Shown here piece after piece: positions 34,243 through 44,200 of a stretch of 64,000 bases of DNA. This DNA comes from Ranitomeya variabilis. Its lineage: Eukaryota > Chordata > Amphibia > Anura > Dendrobatidae. Each line of letters begins with the position of its first letter. Within the stretch, counting starts at the first letter, position 1. The notes below the pieces were generated by a model that was given only the letters and a program-made list of their open reading frames with translations, did no database searches and was not told the DNA's origin. The stretch lies in the NCBI RefSeq assembly GCF_051348905.1, contig NC_135232.1, forward strand, positions 832,628,888 to 832,692,887, given 5' to 3'. The position numbers and the translations under genes are program-made.

Positions 34243-34314
34243 GGGGATGTAGCTCAGTGGTAGAGCGCATGCTTCGCATGAATGAGGTCCTGGGTTCAAC
34301 CCCCAGCATCTCTA
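34243..34314 (+). tRNA. tRNA-Ala(CGC), T40A and C72T
   Basis: Second copy of 31063. Confidence 0.82.
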
Positions 34315-34834
34315 AACTTTTCCTAATATGGCTAGAAAGCTTTAGCAAACACACTCACGCTTAGTAGTGTCGTCAAGACTCGCAAGGAATCTTTGACGCT
34401 TAAACTGGCTTCTTTGCCAGGTCACATAGCAGGACGAGGCTTTTTGCCACGGCAGATTCTAAAGACTGCATGCAATCTAAGGCAAGGGCAACACTTTACC
34501 ACCCAGTAAAATGTTTTCAATGGGAACTGGACTTTCAACAAACTTTGCACAAATCAATAGCACAGGCAAATATAGGAAACTTTCTCTAGCCTGATTAAAG
34601 TGGGAAATGTGCAATAGCTTTGCATTAAGGACAAGCTTCAGGGTCTCTACTTGGTATCATCCTAAAACCGAGTTGGAGTGTCGTGCCGGAAGCTTGAATT
34701 GGTCAGCTGATGTATCTCTAAGAATTCACAGAGTTTTTTTCTCAAGGTGGTTCAGCAATTTGAATAAATGCCAACCCTTGTCTGCAAAAATCTTGACCCG
34801 TTTCCTGCAAGTTTCTGAAAGTTGTGCAAATAAT

Positions 34835-34906
34835 GGGGATGTAGCTCAGTGGTAGAGCGCACGCTTTGCATGTGTGAGGCCCCGGGTTCAATCCCCAGCA
34901 TCTCCA
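34835..34906 (+). tRNA. tRNA-Ala(UGC), G64A
   Basis: C50/A64 mismatch; the base before the gene is T rather than C. Confidence 0.87.
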
Positions 34907-35033
34907 TGGCCTGGGTTTACATGCAAAGGACGCACTTCCTACAGGTGACTACTTTTCCTTCTCCTTATGTGGTTCCTGCAGTCACTCGTTGAAAGAATTA
35001 CTTGTCAGTGCTCCATCCCACTAGAAGACTTTT

Positions 35034-35105
35034 GGGGATGTAGCTCAGTGGTAGAGCGCATGCTTCGCATGTATGAGGTCCTGGTTTCAACCCCCAGCAT
35101 CTCCA
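35034..35105 (+). tRNA. tRNA-Ala(CGC), G53T
   Basis: T-loop closing pair lost; repeated at 37391. Confidence 0.75.
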
Positions 35106-35625
35106 AACTTTTCCTAATATGGCTAGAAAGCTTTAGCAAACACACTCACGCTTACTAGTGTCGTCAAGACTCGCAAGGAATCTTTGACGCTTAAACTGGC
35201 TTCTTTGCCAGGTCACATAGCAGGACGAGGCTTTTTGTCGCAGCAGATTCTAAAGACTGCATGCAACCTAAGGCAAGGGCAACACTTTACCACCCAGTAA
35301 AATGTTTTCAATGGGAACTGGACTTTCAACAAACTTTGCACAAATCAATAGCACAGGCAAATATAGGAAACTTTCTCTAGCCTGATTAAAGTGGGAAATG
35401 TGCAATAGCTTTGCATTAAGGACAAGCTTCAGAGTCTCTACTTGGTATCATCAGAAAACCGAGTTGGAGTGTCGTGCCGGAAGCTTGAATAGGTCAGCTG
35501 ATGTATCTCTAAGAATTCACAGAGTTTTTTTCTCAAGGTGGTTCAGCGATTTGAATAAATGCCAACCCTTGTCTGCAAAAATCTTGACCCGTTTCCTGCA
35601 AGTTTCTGAAAGTGGTGTAAATAAC

Positions 35626-35697
35626 GGGGATGTAGCTCAGTGGTAGAGCGCACCCTTTTCATGTGTGAGGCCCCGGGTTCAATCCCCGGCATCTCCA
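35626..35697 (+). tRNA. tRNA-Ala body with UUC anticodon (C30 type)
   Basis: UUC loop with C30/U40 mismatch. The spacer before it reads GGTGTAAAT, as before 5239. Confidence 0.85.
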
Positions 35698-35808
35698 TGG
35701 CTTGGGTTTACGTGCAAAGGTGACTACTTTTCCTTCTCCTTATGTGGTTCCTGCAGTCACTCGGTGAAAGAATTACTTGTCAGTGCTCCATCCCACTGGG
35801 AGACTTTT

Positions 35809-35880
35809 GGGGATGTAGCTCAGTGGTAGAGCGCATGCTTCGCATGTATGAGGTCCTGGGTTCAACCCCCAGCATCTCCA
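35809..35880 (+). tRNA. tRNA-Ala(CGC)
   Basis: Consensus CGC gene, 111-nt spacer. Confidence 0.95.
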
Positions 35881-36400
35881 AACTTTTCCTAATATGGCTA
35901 GAAAGCTTTAGCAAACACACTCACGCTTAGTAGTGTCGTCAAGACTCGCAAGGAATCTTTGACGCTTAAACTGGCTTCTTTGCCAGGTCACATAGCAGGA
36001 TGAGGCTTTTTGCCTCGGCAGATTCTAAAGACTGCATGCAACCTAAGGCAAGGGCAACACTTTACCACCCAGTAAAATGTTTTCAATGGGAACTGGACTT
36101 TCAACAAACTTTGCACAAATCAATAGCACAGGCAAATATAGGAAACTTTCTCTAGCCTGATTAAAGTGGGAAATGTGCAATAGCTTTGCATTAAGGACAA
36201 GCTTCAGAGTCTCTACTTGGTATCATCAGAAAACCGAGTTGGAGTGTCGTGCCGGAAGCTTGAATAGGTCAGCTGATGTATCTCTAAGAATTCACAGAGT
36301 TTTTTTCTCAAGGTGGTTCAGCGATTTGACTAAATGCCAACCCTTGTCTGCAAAAATCTTGACCCGTTTCCTGCAAGTTTCTGAAACTGGTGCAAATATC

Positions 36401-36472
36401 GGGGATGTAGCTCAGTGGTAGAGCGCACGCTTTGCATGTGTGAGGCCCCGGGTTCAATCCCCGGCATCTCCA
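36401..36472 (+). tRNA. tRNA-Ala(UGC)
   Basis: Consensus UGC gene. Confidence 0.95.
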
Positions 36473-36599
36473 TGGCCTGGGTTTACGTGCAAAGGACGCA
36501 CTTCCTACAGGTGACTACTTTTCCTTCTCCTTATGTGGTTCCTGCAGTCACTCGTTGAAAGAATTACTTGTCAGTGCTCCATCCCAGTAGGAGACTTTT

Positions 36600-36671
36600 G
36601 GGGATGTAGCTCAGTGGTAGAGCGCATGCTTCGCATGTATGAGGTCCTGGGTTCAACCCCCAGCATCTCCA
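36600..36671 (+). tRNA. tRNA-Ala(CGC)
   Basis: Consensus CGC gene. Confidence 0.95.
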
Positions 36672-37191
36672 AACTTTTCCTAATATGGCTAGAAAGCTTT
36701 AGCAAACGCACTCACGCTTAGTAGTGTCGTCAAGACTCGCAAGGAATCTTTGACGCTTAAACTGGCTTCTTTGCCAGGTCACATAGCAGGACGAGGCTTT
36801 TTGCTGCGGCAGATTCTAAAGACTGCATGCAACCTAAGGCAAGGGCAACACTTTACCACCCAGTAAAATGTTTTCAATGGGAACTGGACTTTCAACAAAC
36901 TTTGCACAAATCAATAGCACAGGCAAATATAGGAAACTTTCTCTAGCCTGATTAAAGTGGGAAATGTGCAATAGCTTTGCATTAAGGACAAGCTTCAGAG
37001 TCTCTACTTGGTATCATCCTAAAACCGAGTTGGAGTGTCGTGCCGGAAGCTTGAATTGGTCAGCTGATGTATCTCTAAGAATTCACAGAGTTTTTTTCTC
37101 AAGGTGGTTCAGCAATTTGAATAAATGCCAACCCTTGTCTGCAAAAATCTTGACCCGTTTCCTGCAAGTTTCTGAAAGTGGTGCAAATAAC

Positions 37192-37263
37192 GGGGATGTA
37201 GCTCAGTGGTAGAGCGCACGCTTTGCATGTGTGAGGCCCCGGGTTCAATCCCCGGCATCTCCA
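37192..37263 (+). tRNA. tRNA-Ala(UGC)
   Basis: Consensus UGC gene. Confidence 0.95.
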
Positions 37264-37390
37264 TGGCCTGGGTTTACGTGCAAAGGACGCACTTCCTACA
37301 GGTGACTACTTTTCCTTCTCCTTATGTGGTTCCTGCAGTCACTCGTTGAAAGAATTACTTGTCAGTGCTCCATCCCACTAGAAGACTTTT

Positions 37391-37462
37391 GGGGATGTAG
37401 CTCAGTGGTAGAGCGCATGCTTCGCATGTATGAGGTCCTGGTTTCAACCCCCAGCATCTCCA
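37391..37462 (+). tRNA. tRNA-Ala(CGC), G53T
   Basis: T-loop closing pair lost. Confidence 0.75.
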
Positions 37463-37982
37463 AACTTTTCCTAATATGGCTAGAAAGCTTTAGCAAACAC
37501 ACTCACGCTTACTAGTGTCGTCAAGACTCGCAAGGAATCTTTGACGCTTAAACTGGCTTCTTTGCCAGGTCACATAGCAGGACGAGGCTTTTTGTCGCAG
37601 CAGATTCTAAAGACTGCATGCAACCTAAGGCAAGGGCAACACTTTACCACCCAGTAAAATGTTTTCAATGGGAACTGGACTTTCAACAAACTTTGCACAA
37701 ATCAATAGCACAGGCAAATATAGGAAACTTTCTCTAGCCTGATTAAAGTGGGAAATGTGCAATAGCTTTGCATTAAGGACAAGCTTCAGAGTCTCTACTT
37801 GGTATCATCAGAAAACCGAGTTGGAGTGTCGTGCCGGAAGCTTGAATAGGTCAGCTGATGTATCTCTAAGAATTCACAGAGTTTTTTTCTCAAGGTGGTT
37901 CAGCGATTTGAATAAATGCCAACCCTTGTCTGCAAAAATCTTGACCCGTTTCCTGCAAGTTTCTGAAAGTGGTGTAAATAAC

Positions 37983-38054
37983 GGGGATGTAGCTCAGTGG
38001 TAGAGCGCACCCTTTTCATGTGTGAGGCCCCGGGTTCAATCCCCGGCATCTCCA
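37983..38054 (+). tRNA. tRNA-Ala body with UUC anticodon (C30 type)
   Basis: Copy of 35626, 2357 bp on. Confidence 0.85.
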
Positions 38055-38165
38055 TGGCTTGGGTTTACGTGCAAAGGTGACTACTTTTCCTTCTCCTTAT
38101 GTGGTTCCTGCAGTCACTCGGTGAAAGAATTACTTGTCAGTGCTCCATCCCACTGGGAGACTTTT

Positions 38166-38237
38166 GGGGATGTAGCTCAGTGGTAGAGCGCATGCTTCGC
38201 ATGTATGAGGTCCTGGGTTCAACCCCCAGCATCTCCA
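38166..38237 (+). tRNA. tRNA-Ala(CGC)
   Basis: Consensus CGC gene, 111-nt spacer. Confidence 0.95.
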
Positions 38238-38757
38238 AACTTTTCCTAATATGGCTAGAAAGCTTTAGCAAACACACTCACGCTTAGTAGTGTCGTCAAG
38301 ACTCGCAAGGAATCTTTGACGCTTAAACTGGCTTCTTTGCCAGGTCACATAGCAGGATGAGGCTTTTTGCCTCGGCAGATTCTAAAGACTGCATGCAACC
38401 TAAGGCAAGGGCAACACTTTACCACCCAGTAAAATGTTTTCAATGGGAACTGGACTTTCAACAAACTTTGCACAAATCAATAGCACAGGCAAATATAGGA
38501 AACTTTCTCTAGCCTGATTAAAGTGGGAAATGTGCAATAGCTTTGCATTAAGGACAAGCTTCAGAGTCTCTACTTGGTATCATCAGAAAACCGAGTTGGA
38601 GTGTCGTGCCGGAAGCTTGAATAGGTCAGCTGATGTATCTCTAAGAATTCACAGAGTTTTTTTCTCAAGGTGGTTCAGCGATTTGACTAAATGCCAACCC
38701 TTGTCTGCAAAAATCTTGACCCGTTTCCTGCAAGTTTCTGAAACTGGTGCAAATATC

Positions 38758-38829
38758 GGGGATGTAGCTCAGTGGTAGAGCGCACGCTTTGCATGTGTGA
38801 GGCCCCGGGTTCAATCCCCGGCATCTCCA
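38758..38829 (+). tRNA. tRNA-Ala(UGC), last before the hAT
   Basis: Consensus UGC gene. The transposon starts 102 nt after it, downstream of the T-run in CTACTTTTCC, so its transcription unit looks uninterrupted. Confidence 0.95.
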
Positions 38830-38923
38830 TGGCCTGGGTTTACGTGCAAAGGACGCACTTCCTAGAGGTGACTACTTTTCCTTTTCCTTATGTGGTTCCT
38901 GCAGTCACTCGTTGAAAGAATTA

Positions 38924-38931
38924 CTTGTCAG
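38924..38931. repeat. hAT target-site duplication, left
   Basis: CTTGTCAG, repeated exactly at 57309-57316. Other array units have a single CTTGTCAG here, giving an empty-site control. Confidence 0.97.
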
Positions 38932-38942
38932 TAGTGTTGAGC
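38932..38942 (+). repeat. hAT terminal inverted repeat, left
   Basis: TAGTGTTGAGC, a perfect inverse of 57298-57308. Confidence 0.93.
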
Positions 38943-38945
38943 ATT

Positions 38946-39042
38946 CCGATACCGCAAGTATCGGGTATCGGCCGATACTTGCGGTATCGGAATTCCGATA
39001 CCGGGATTCCGATACTTGCCGCGTATCGGATACCGGAATCGG
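38946..39042. promoter_or_regulatory. Left subterminal CCGATA repeat region
   Basis: Many CCGATA/TATCGG motifs. Positions 38946-38962 are the exact reverse complement of 38974-38990, an 11-nt-looped hairpin. Clustered subterminal motifs in hAT elements are typically transposase binding sites; that role is inferred here. Confidence 0.75.
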
Positions 39043-39146
39043 AAGTTCTAAGATTCAAAAAGCAGAAATTCAGCCAATGAGATTGATTCCAAGTGTGGGC
39101 ACATCCTGTTTAGCATGGAGGGCATGAAACTACTGGCAAGGCTGTG

Positions 39147-39183
39147 ATTGGCTGGTGTAATGATGTCATGATGCAGTTTAAAA
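39147..39183 (+). promoter_or_regulatory. Putative transposase promoter
   Basis: An inverted CCAAT box (ATTGG, 39147), a CRE-like TGATGTCA (39161) and a TATA-like TTTAAAA (39177) lie in the order and spacing of a polymerase II promoter; a forward CCAAT lies near 39074. Transcription would start near 39210, about 2 kb before the transposase ATG, so the 261-bp repeats would lie in the 5' leader or an intron. Confidence 0.5.
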
Positions 39184-39519
39184 GTCGCTGGCGCCATTTT
39201 GCGATCACTCTGCTGTGAATTCAGTTAGTGACAGGACGCTGTTTGCTGACTGAGGGACAGTTTAGAGATAGCGATTTGCTTCTTTGTGCTTTCCAAAGGC
39301 TAATTTAGCAACCGCTGTGTTCACCTACTATTCACCTTGCTTTTGCCTTGTAGCGCTGTTTTCACAGCGATCTGCAGGGTCTGTGTGTGTGTGTGTGTGA
39401 GTGCAGCCCAGTCTCCAGTCTGAGTGCAGCCACATAGGCCATCCATAGTTGGTTGTATTCAGTTCAGGGAGGGTGGTTCATTGCCTCATACTGTTCCTTT
39501 TTTTTTTTTTTTTCCCAAG
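39184..39519 (+). other. Leader with a diverged copy of the 261-bp repeat
   Basis: No gene. It holds a short (GT)n tract near 39382 and a T-run near 39498. The part from about 39340 resembles the 261-bp repeat (GTAGCGCTGTTT, then GGTCTGTGTG, then CATACTG) but is much diverged, so it may be the founding copy. Confidence 0.55.
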
Positions 39520-40989
39520 TAGTGTAGTCTGCTGCTAATTTATTCAAAAAAATCCTATTAGTGTCTTTCCACCCGTCTCCAGCTAATTTGTGGAAAAACA
39601 CTACATAGGATAAAGTAGAGGAGGGTTTTTGGGCCTTGCAGCGCCGTTTACGGCTGTCTGCACGGTCTCCGTGTGACTGCAGCTCGCCCTGTAATCTGTG
39701 AGCAGCTATAGCCTGGTTGTCTCCAGCTCAGGGTTTTTCACTGCGTCATACCGCCAAATCAATTTTCTTTTTTTTCAAAGTAGTGTAGTCTGCTGCTAAT
39801 TTATTTTAAAAAATCCTATTAGTGTCTTTCCACCCGTCTCCAGCTAATTTGTGGAAAAACACTACATAGGATAAAGTAGAGGAGGGTTTTTGGGCCTTGC
39901 AGCGCCGTTTACGGCTGTCTGCACGGTCTCCGTGTGACTGCAGCTCGCCCTGTAATCTGTGAGCAGCTGTAGCCTGGTTGTCTCCAGCTCAGGGTTTTTC
40001 ACTGCGTCATACCGCCAAATCAATTTTCTTTTTTTTCAAAGTAGTGTAGTCTGCTGCTAATTAATTTAAAAAAATCCTATTAGTGTCTTTCCACCCGTCT
40101 CCAGCTAATTTGTGGAAAAACACTACATAGGATAAAGTAGAGGAGGGTTTTTGGGCCTTGCAGCGCCGTTTACGGCTGTCTGCACGGTCTCCGTGTGACT
40201 GCAGCTCGCCCTGTAATCTGTGAGCAGCTGTAGCCTGGTTGTCTCCAGCTCAGGGTTTTTCACTGCGTCATACCGCCAAATCAATTTTCTTTTTTTTCAA
40301 AGTAGTGTAGTCTGCTGCTAATTAATTTAAAAAAATCCTATTAGTGTCTTTCCACCCGTCTCCAGCTAATTTGTGGAAAAACACTACATAGGATAAAGTA
40401 GAGGAGGGTTTTTGGGCCTTGCAGCGCCGTTTACGGCTGTCTGCACGGTCTCCGTGTGACTGCAGCTCGCCCTGTAATCTGTGAGCAGCTATAGCCTGGT
40501 TGTCTCCAGCTCAGGGTTTTTCACTGCGTCATACTGCCAAATCAATTTTCTTTTTTTTCAAAGTAGTGTAGTCTGCTGCTAATTAATTTAAAAACATCCT
40601 ATTAGTGTCTTTCCACCCGTCTCCAGCTAATTTGTGGAAAAACACTACATAGGATAAAGTAGAGGAGGGTTTTTGGGCCTTGCAGCGCCGTTTACGGCTG
40701 TCTGCACGGTCTCCGTGTGACTGCAGCTCGCCCTGTAATCTGTGAGCAGCTATAGCCTGGTTGTCTCCAGCTCAGGGTTTTTCACTGCGTCATACCGCCA
40801 AATCAATTTTCTTTTTTTTCCAAATAGTGTAGTCTGCTGCTAATTTATTCAAAAAAATCCTATTAGTGTCTTTCCACCCGTCTCCAGCTAATTTGTGGAA
40901 AAACACTACATAGGATAAAGTAGAGGAGGGTTTTTGGGCCTTGTAGCGCCGTTTACGTCTGTCTGCACGGTCTCCGTGTGACTGCAGCT
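39520..40989 (+). repeat. 261-bp tandem repeat, six copies
   Basis: TAGTGTAGTCTGCTGCTAAT recurs at 39520, 39781, 40042, 40303, 40564 and 40825, exactly 261 bp apart; the sixth copy is cut short. Copies are nearly identical. Each has a T-tract, CACTACATAGGATAAAG and CAGCGCCGTTTACGGCTG. It lies between the putative promoter and the transposase start. Confidence 0.93.
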
Positions 40990-41212
40990 CTATCTGTTGT
41001 CAGTTCAGCCCCCAAAAAATAAATAAATAATAAAGTTCACCAAACACACCAGTTACACCACTTTACATTTCTGTAGGCCACATTAGCTCATATTAAAGTC
41101 TAGTCCACACTTTAGATAATTAGTGCTTCTTATACCTGTTAGGAGGAGTTGCTCAGGAATAAGCACACAAATCCGTTAGTACTTTTCTGCTTATCTTTAT
41201 CAGTCAACCAAG
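40990..41212 (+). other. Region just upstream of the transposase ATG
   Basis: AT-richer non-repetitive leader. No feature recognised beyond a good start context (ACCAAGATGA, A at -3). Confidence 0.5.
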
Positions 41213-44200
41213 ATGAAGAAGGCAGTGAGTAAGGCACGGGGGCGTGGGAGCCGTCGCGGAGCAGGGAGGGGACGTGGGGATTCTGTGCCTGCTGCGGGCA
41301 CCGGTGACTCATCAGCACCCACTTTCACCAGGCAACAGTCGTTCATGCGAAGCTTTGTGTCCGAGCGCCGTACACCGCTGCTGCGTGAAGAACAAATTGA
41401 AGCTGTTGTCGGATGGATGGCAGCTAATGCATCAACTTCCATTAGTGCCACATCCTCTCAGACACAGAGCACTGGAGAGCAGCCATCTGTCTCTTCACCA
41501 CCTGCCAAATTGCCCAGGCAGACAGAGAGCCCAGGACAGGAGCCGTCTCTACTTCTGTTCTCTGAATCTCTTGGCTTGGAAACAGGGGGCCAGCCAAGCA
41601 GCATTGGAGAAATGGAAGAAGAGGCAGGGTGCAGTGATGCCCAACAGCTTTTTCTGTCTTCCTCTGAAGAGGCGGGTGGGCCAGTGGCTCCGGTCACCAC
41701 ATCGCAGGCCGCATCAGCTGATGATGACACTCAGGTGCCACTTACTGGTGCGTGCTCTGCTGCTGAGACTACCCAGGAGGAGCAGTTGGGGGCAGAGGGT
41801 AGTGTAGATGATGAGGTCCTCGACCCATCTTGGCGTGAGGGACAGGAAGGTGGTGGGAGCAGCTCTGAGGAAGAGATTCCCCGTACGGCCCAAAGAGGGA
41901 GAGGGAGGGGGAAGACTGCGGATCCTGCAGCCTCCGCTTTGGCACCCGTTAGGAGCATGTCTCTTCCAAAAGCCAAAAAGGGCGCTCCCAAGACTTGCAG
42001 TGCCTGGTCCTTTTTTGACACAGTTGCAGATGACATTTGCTATGTCAGATGCAACGTGTGTCATCAAAAAGTCAAAAGAGGGAAAAATGTCAGCAACCTC
42101 AATACCTCCAACATGTGGAAACATGTGCGCAACAGGCACCCGGCGGAGTTAGAAAAACACACTGAAGAGGTAGGCCAACCAACAGCGGCAGCTACCACCT
42201 CTTCAGCTCGTGTTGCCTCTTCCTCTACCTCACACGCAGCTGGTTCGGCGTCCTCCCAGGATCGCCGTGGAAGAACCTCTGCCCCTGTTGTCCAGAGACC
42301 CGCTGTAATTCCACCCGCAGCGCCACTTTCCCAGTCATCCACACACTCCCAGCCCAGTCTACAGCCATCGGTAGTACAGGCATGGGAGAAAAGGCGGCCT
42401 TTCTCGTCAAACCACCCACGAGCACAGGCTCTGACTGCAGGCATTGCCAAACTTCTGTCACTGGAAATGCTGTCATTCAGGCTGGTGGAGACTGACAGCT
42501 TCCGTGACTTGATGTCATTGGCAGTCCCACAGTACAATGTGCCCAGCCGCTTTTACTTCAGCAGGCAAGCCGTCCCTGCCCTGCAGAAGCATGTGGAGGG
42601 ACACATAAAACACGCGCTACTGAACGCCGTCAGTAGCAAGGTCCACCTCACCACCGATGCGTGGACCAGTCAACATGGACAGGGGCGATACCTTTCCCTC
42701 ACTGCCCATTGGGTTAATGTCGTTGAGCCGGGTACAGACCGTGCGAGTGGCGCAGGACGTGTCCTGCCCACTCCAAGGATTGCAGGAATCCATTCTGTAC
42801 GCATTGACTCCTCCTCTTACACCAGTTCCTCAGAATCATCGCTGCAGGAGCCGTCACAGTCCACCTCCACATGGACCCGTGATGAACGTGTACCTGTTAC
42901 GACCGACATGAGCACAGCCGTGGCCAAACGTCAACAGGCCATCTTGAAATTAATTTTCTTGGGGAATCGTAGCCACACAGCGCAGGAGCTCTGGAATGCC
43001 ATCAAGCAGGAGAGCGATGTGTGGTTTGTGCCAGCGAATCTCCAGCCAGGCATGGTAGTGTGTGATAATGGCCGAAATCTGGTGGCAGCTCTGGGCCTCG
43101 GCAACCTCACTCACATCCCATGTCTGGCACATGTGCTCAATTTGGTCGTGCAGAGCTTTTTGAGGGACTATCCGGATCTTGATGCACTGCTGCACAAGGT
43201 CCGCCTAGAGTGTGCTCACTTGCGGCGTTCCAGCACGGCAAAAGCGCGCATTGCCGCTCTGCAGCGCCGACACCGCCTGCCGGAACATCGCATCATATGT
43301 GACCTACCTACCAGGTGGAATTCCACGTTACATATGTTGGAGCGGTTGTGTGAGCAGCAGCAAGCTGTAATGGAGTACCAGCTGCTTCAGGCGCAAAAAA
43401 GTCGCAGTCAGCGCCGTACAGACTTCACAACCACAGAGTGGGCCACTATGAATGACGTCTGCCAGGTTTTGCGTCCCTTTGATTATTCCACGCGGATGGC
43501 GAGTGCAGATGATGCACTAGTCAGCATGACTGTCCCCCTTATCTGCCTGCTTGAAAAATCACTGCAAGCGCTAAGGGATGATGTTGTGGAAGAGGTGGAG
43601 GATGAGGATTCACCATTTCCATCATCTTCTGGACAGTCAGCGCCACGTGGTTCCTCACAAACGCGTAGGCAGGGGACCGTTTGTGAGGAGGATGAGGAGG
43701 AGTCAATGGAGGAGGAAGACATCCGTCCAGAGGAGGGAGTTACACAATTGTCCAGTACTCAGTGTGTACAGCGAGGGTGGGGTGATGACGAGCGGGCAGA
43801 GATCACGCCTCCAGCAGGGGACAGCGTTTCTTGGGCAGTTGGCAGTCTGCAGCACATGGTGGATTACATGCTGCAGTGCCTGAGAAACGACCGCCGCATC
43901 GCCCACATTCTCAACATGTCTGATTATTGGGTGTTCACCCTCCTCGATCCTCGCTACCGGGACAACGTAGAAAGCCTCATCACACCGTTGAACCGGGAGC
44001 GAAAAATGCGGGAGTACCAAGACACACTGGTCAATTCCATCATCTTCTCCATTCCAACTGAGAGAAGTGCTGCTAGTGCATTCCAAAGCAGCTCAGTGCG
44101 TCCAGGCCGTGGTGGAGGCTCTGCACAAAGAGGGAGCAGAAGCAGTGCCTCTGCCCAAGGCAAGACCAGTATGGCCGAACTGTGGCACAGTTTTCTGTGC

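Larger units (their letters stand above)
24000..34360. repeat. 3180-bp four-unit higher-order repeat, about three copies
   Basis: Gene variants recur 3180 bp apart: T40A at 24504/27684 and at 25311/28491/31671, the triple variant at 29282/32462, UUC genes at 30089/33269, and the T40A CGC genes at 31063/34243. The composition changes part-way, so copies 2 and 3 match each other better than copy 1. Confidence 0.8.
1..38931 (+). repeat. Tandem array of two-gene tRNA-Ala units (left part)
   Basis: About 50 head-to-tail units of 775, 791 or 807 bp. Unit order is CGC tRNA, 520/536-nt spacer, UGC (or UUC) tRNA, 111/127-nt spacer. The three lengths come from two independent 16-bp differences: presence or absence of a block containing GCACTTCC in the short spacer, and a duplicated AACCTAAGGCAAGGGC in the long spacer. 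Units differ by only a few substitutions, so the array is homogenised. All genes lie on the + strand. A CGC gene is followed at once by AACTTTT, a polymerase III terminator. The UGC gene has no T4 run until roughly 30-46 nt downstream, so its primary transcript should have a long 3' trailer. Confidence 0.97.
34600..38931. repeat. 2357-bp higher-order repeat, set 2
   Basis: UUC genes at 35626 and 37983 and G53T CGC genes at 35034 and 37391 recur 2357 bp apart, the same period and UUC haplotype as the set at the window start. The second copy is cut by the hAT insertion. Confidence 0.8.

Noticed and set aside
1-38931. CRISPR-like regular repeats
   Set aside because: Units are 775-807 bp with tRNA genes and near-identical spacers, not short repeats with unique spacers; the DNA is eukaryotic.
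39378-39400. (GT)n microsatellite as a regulatory site
   Set aside because: Short and simple; no support for a specific role.
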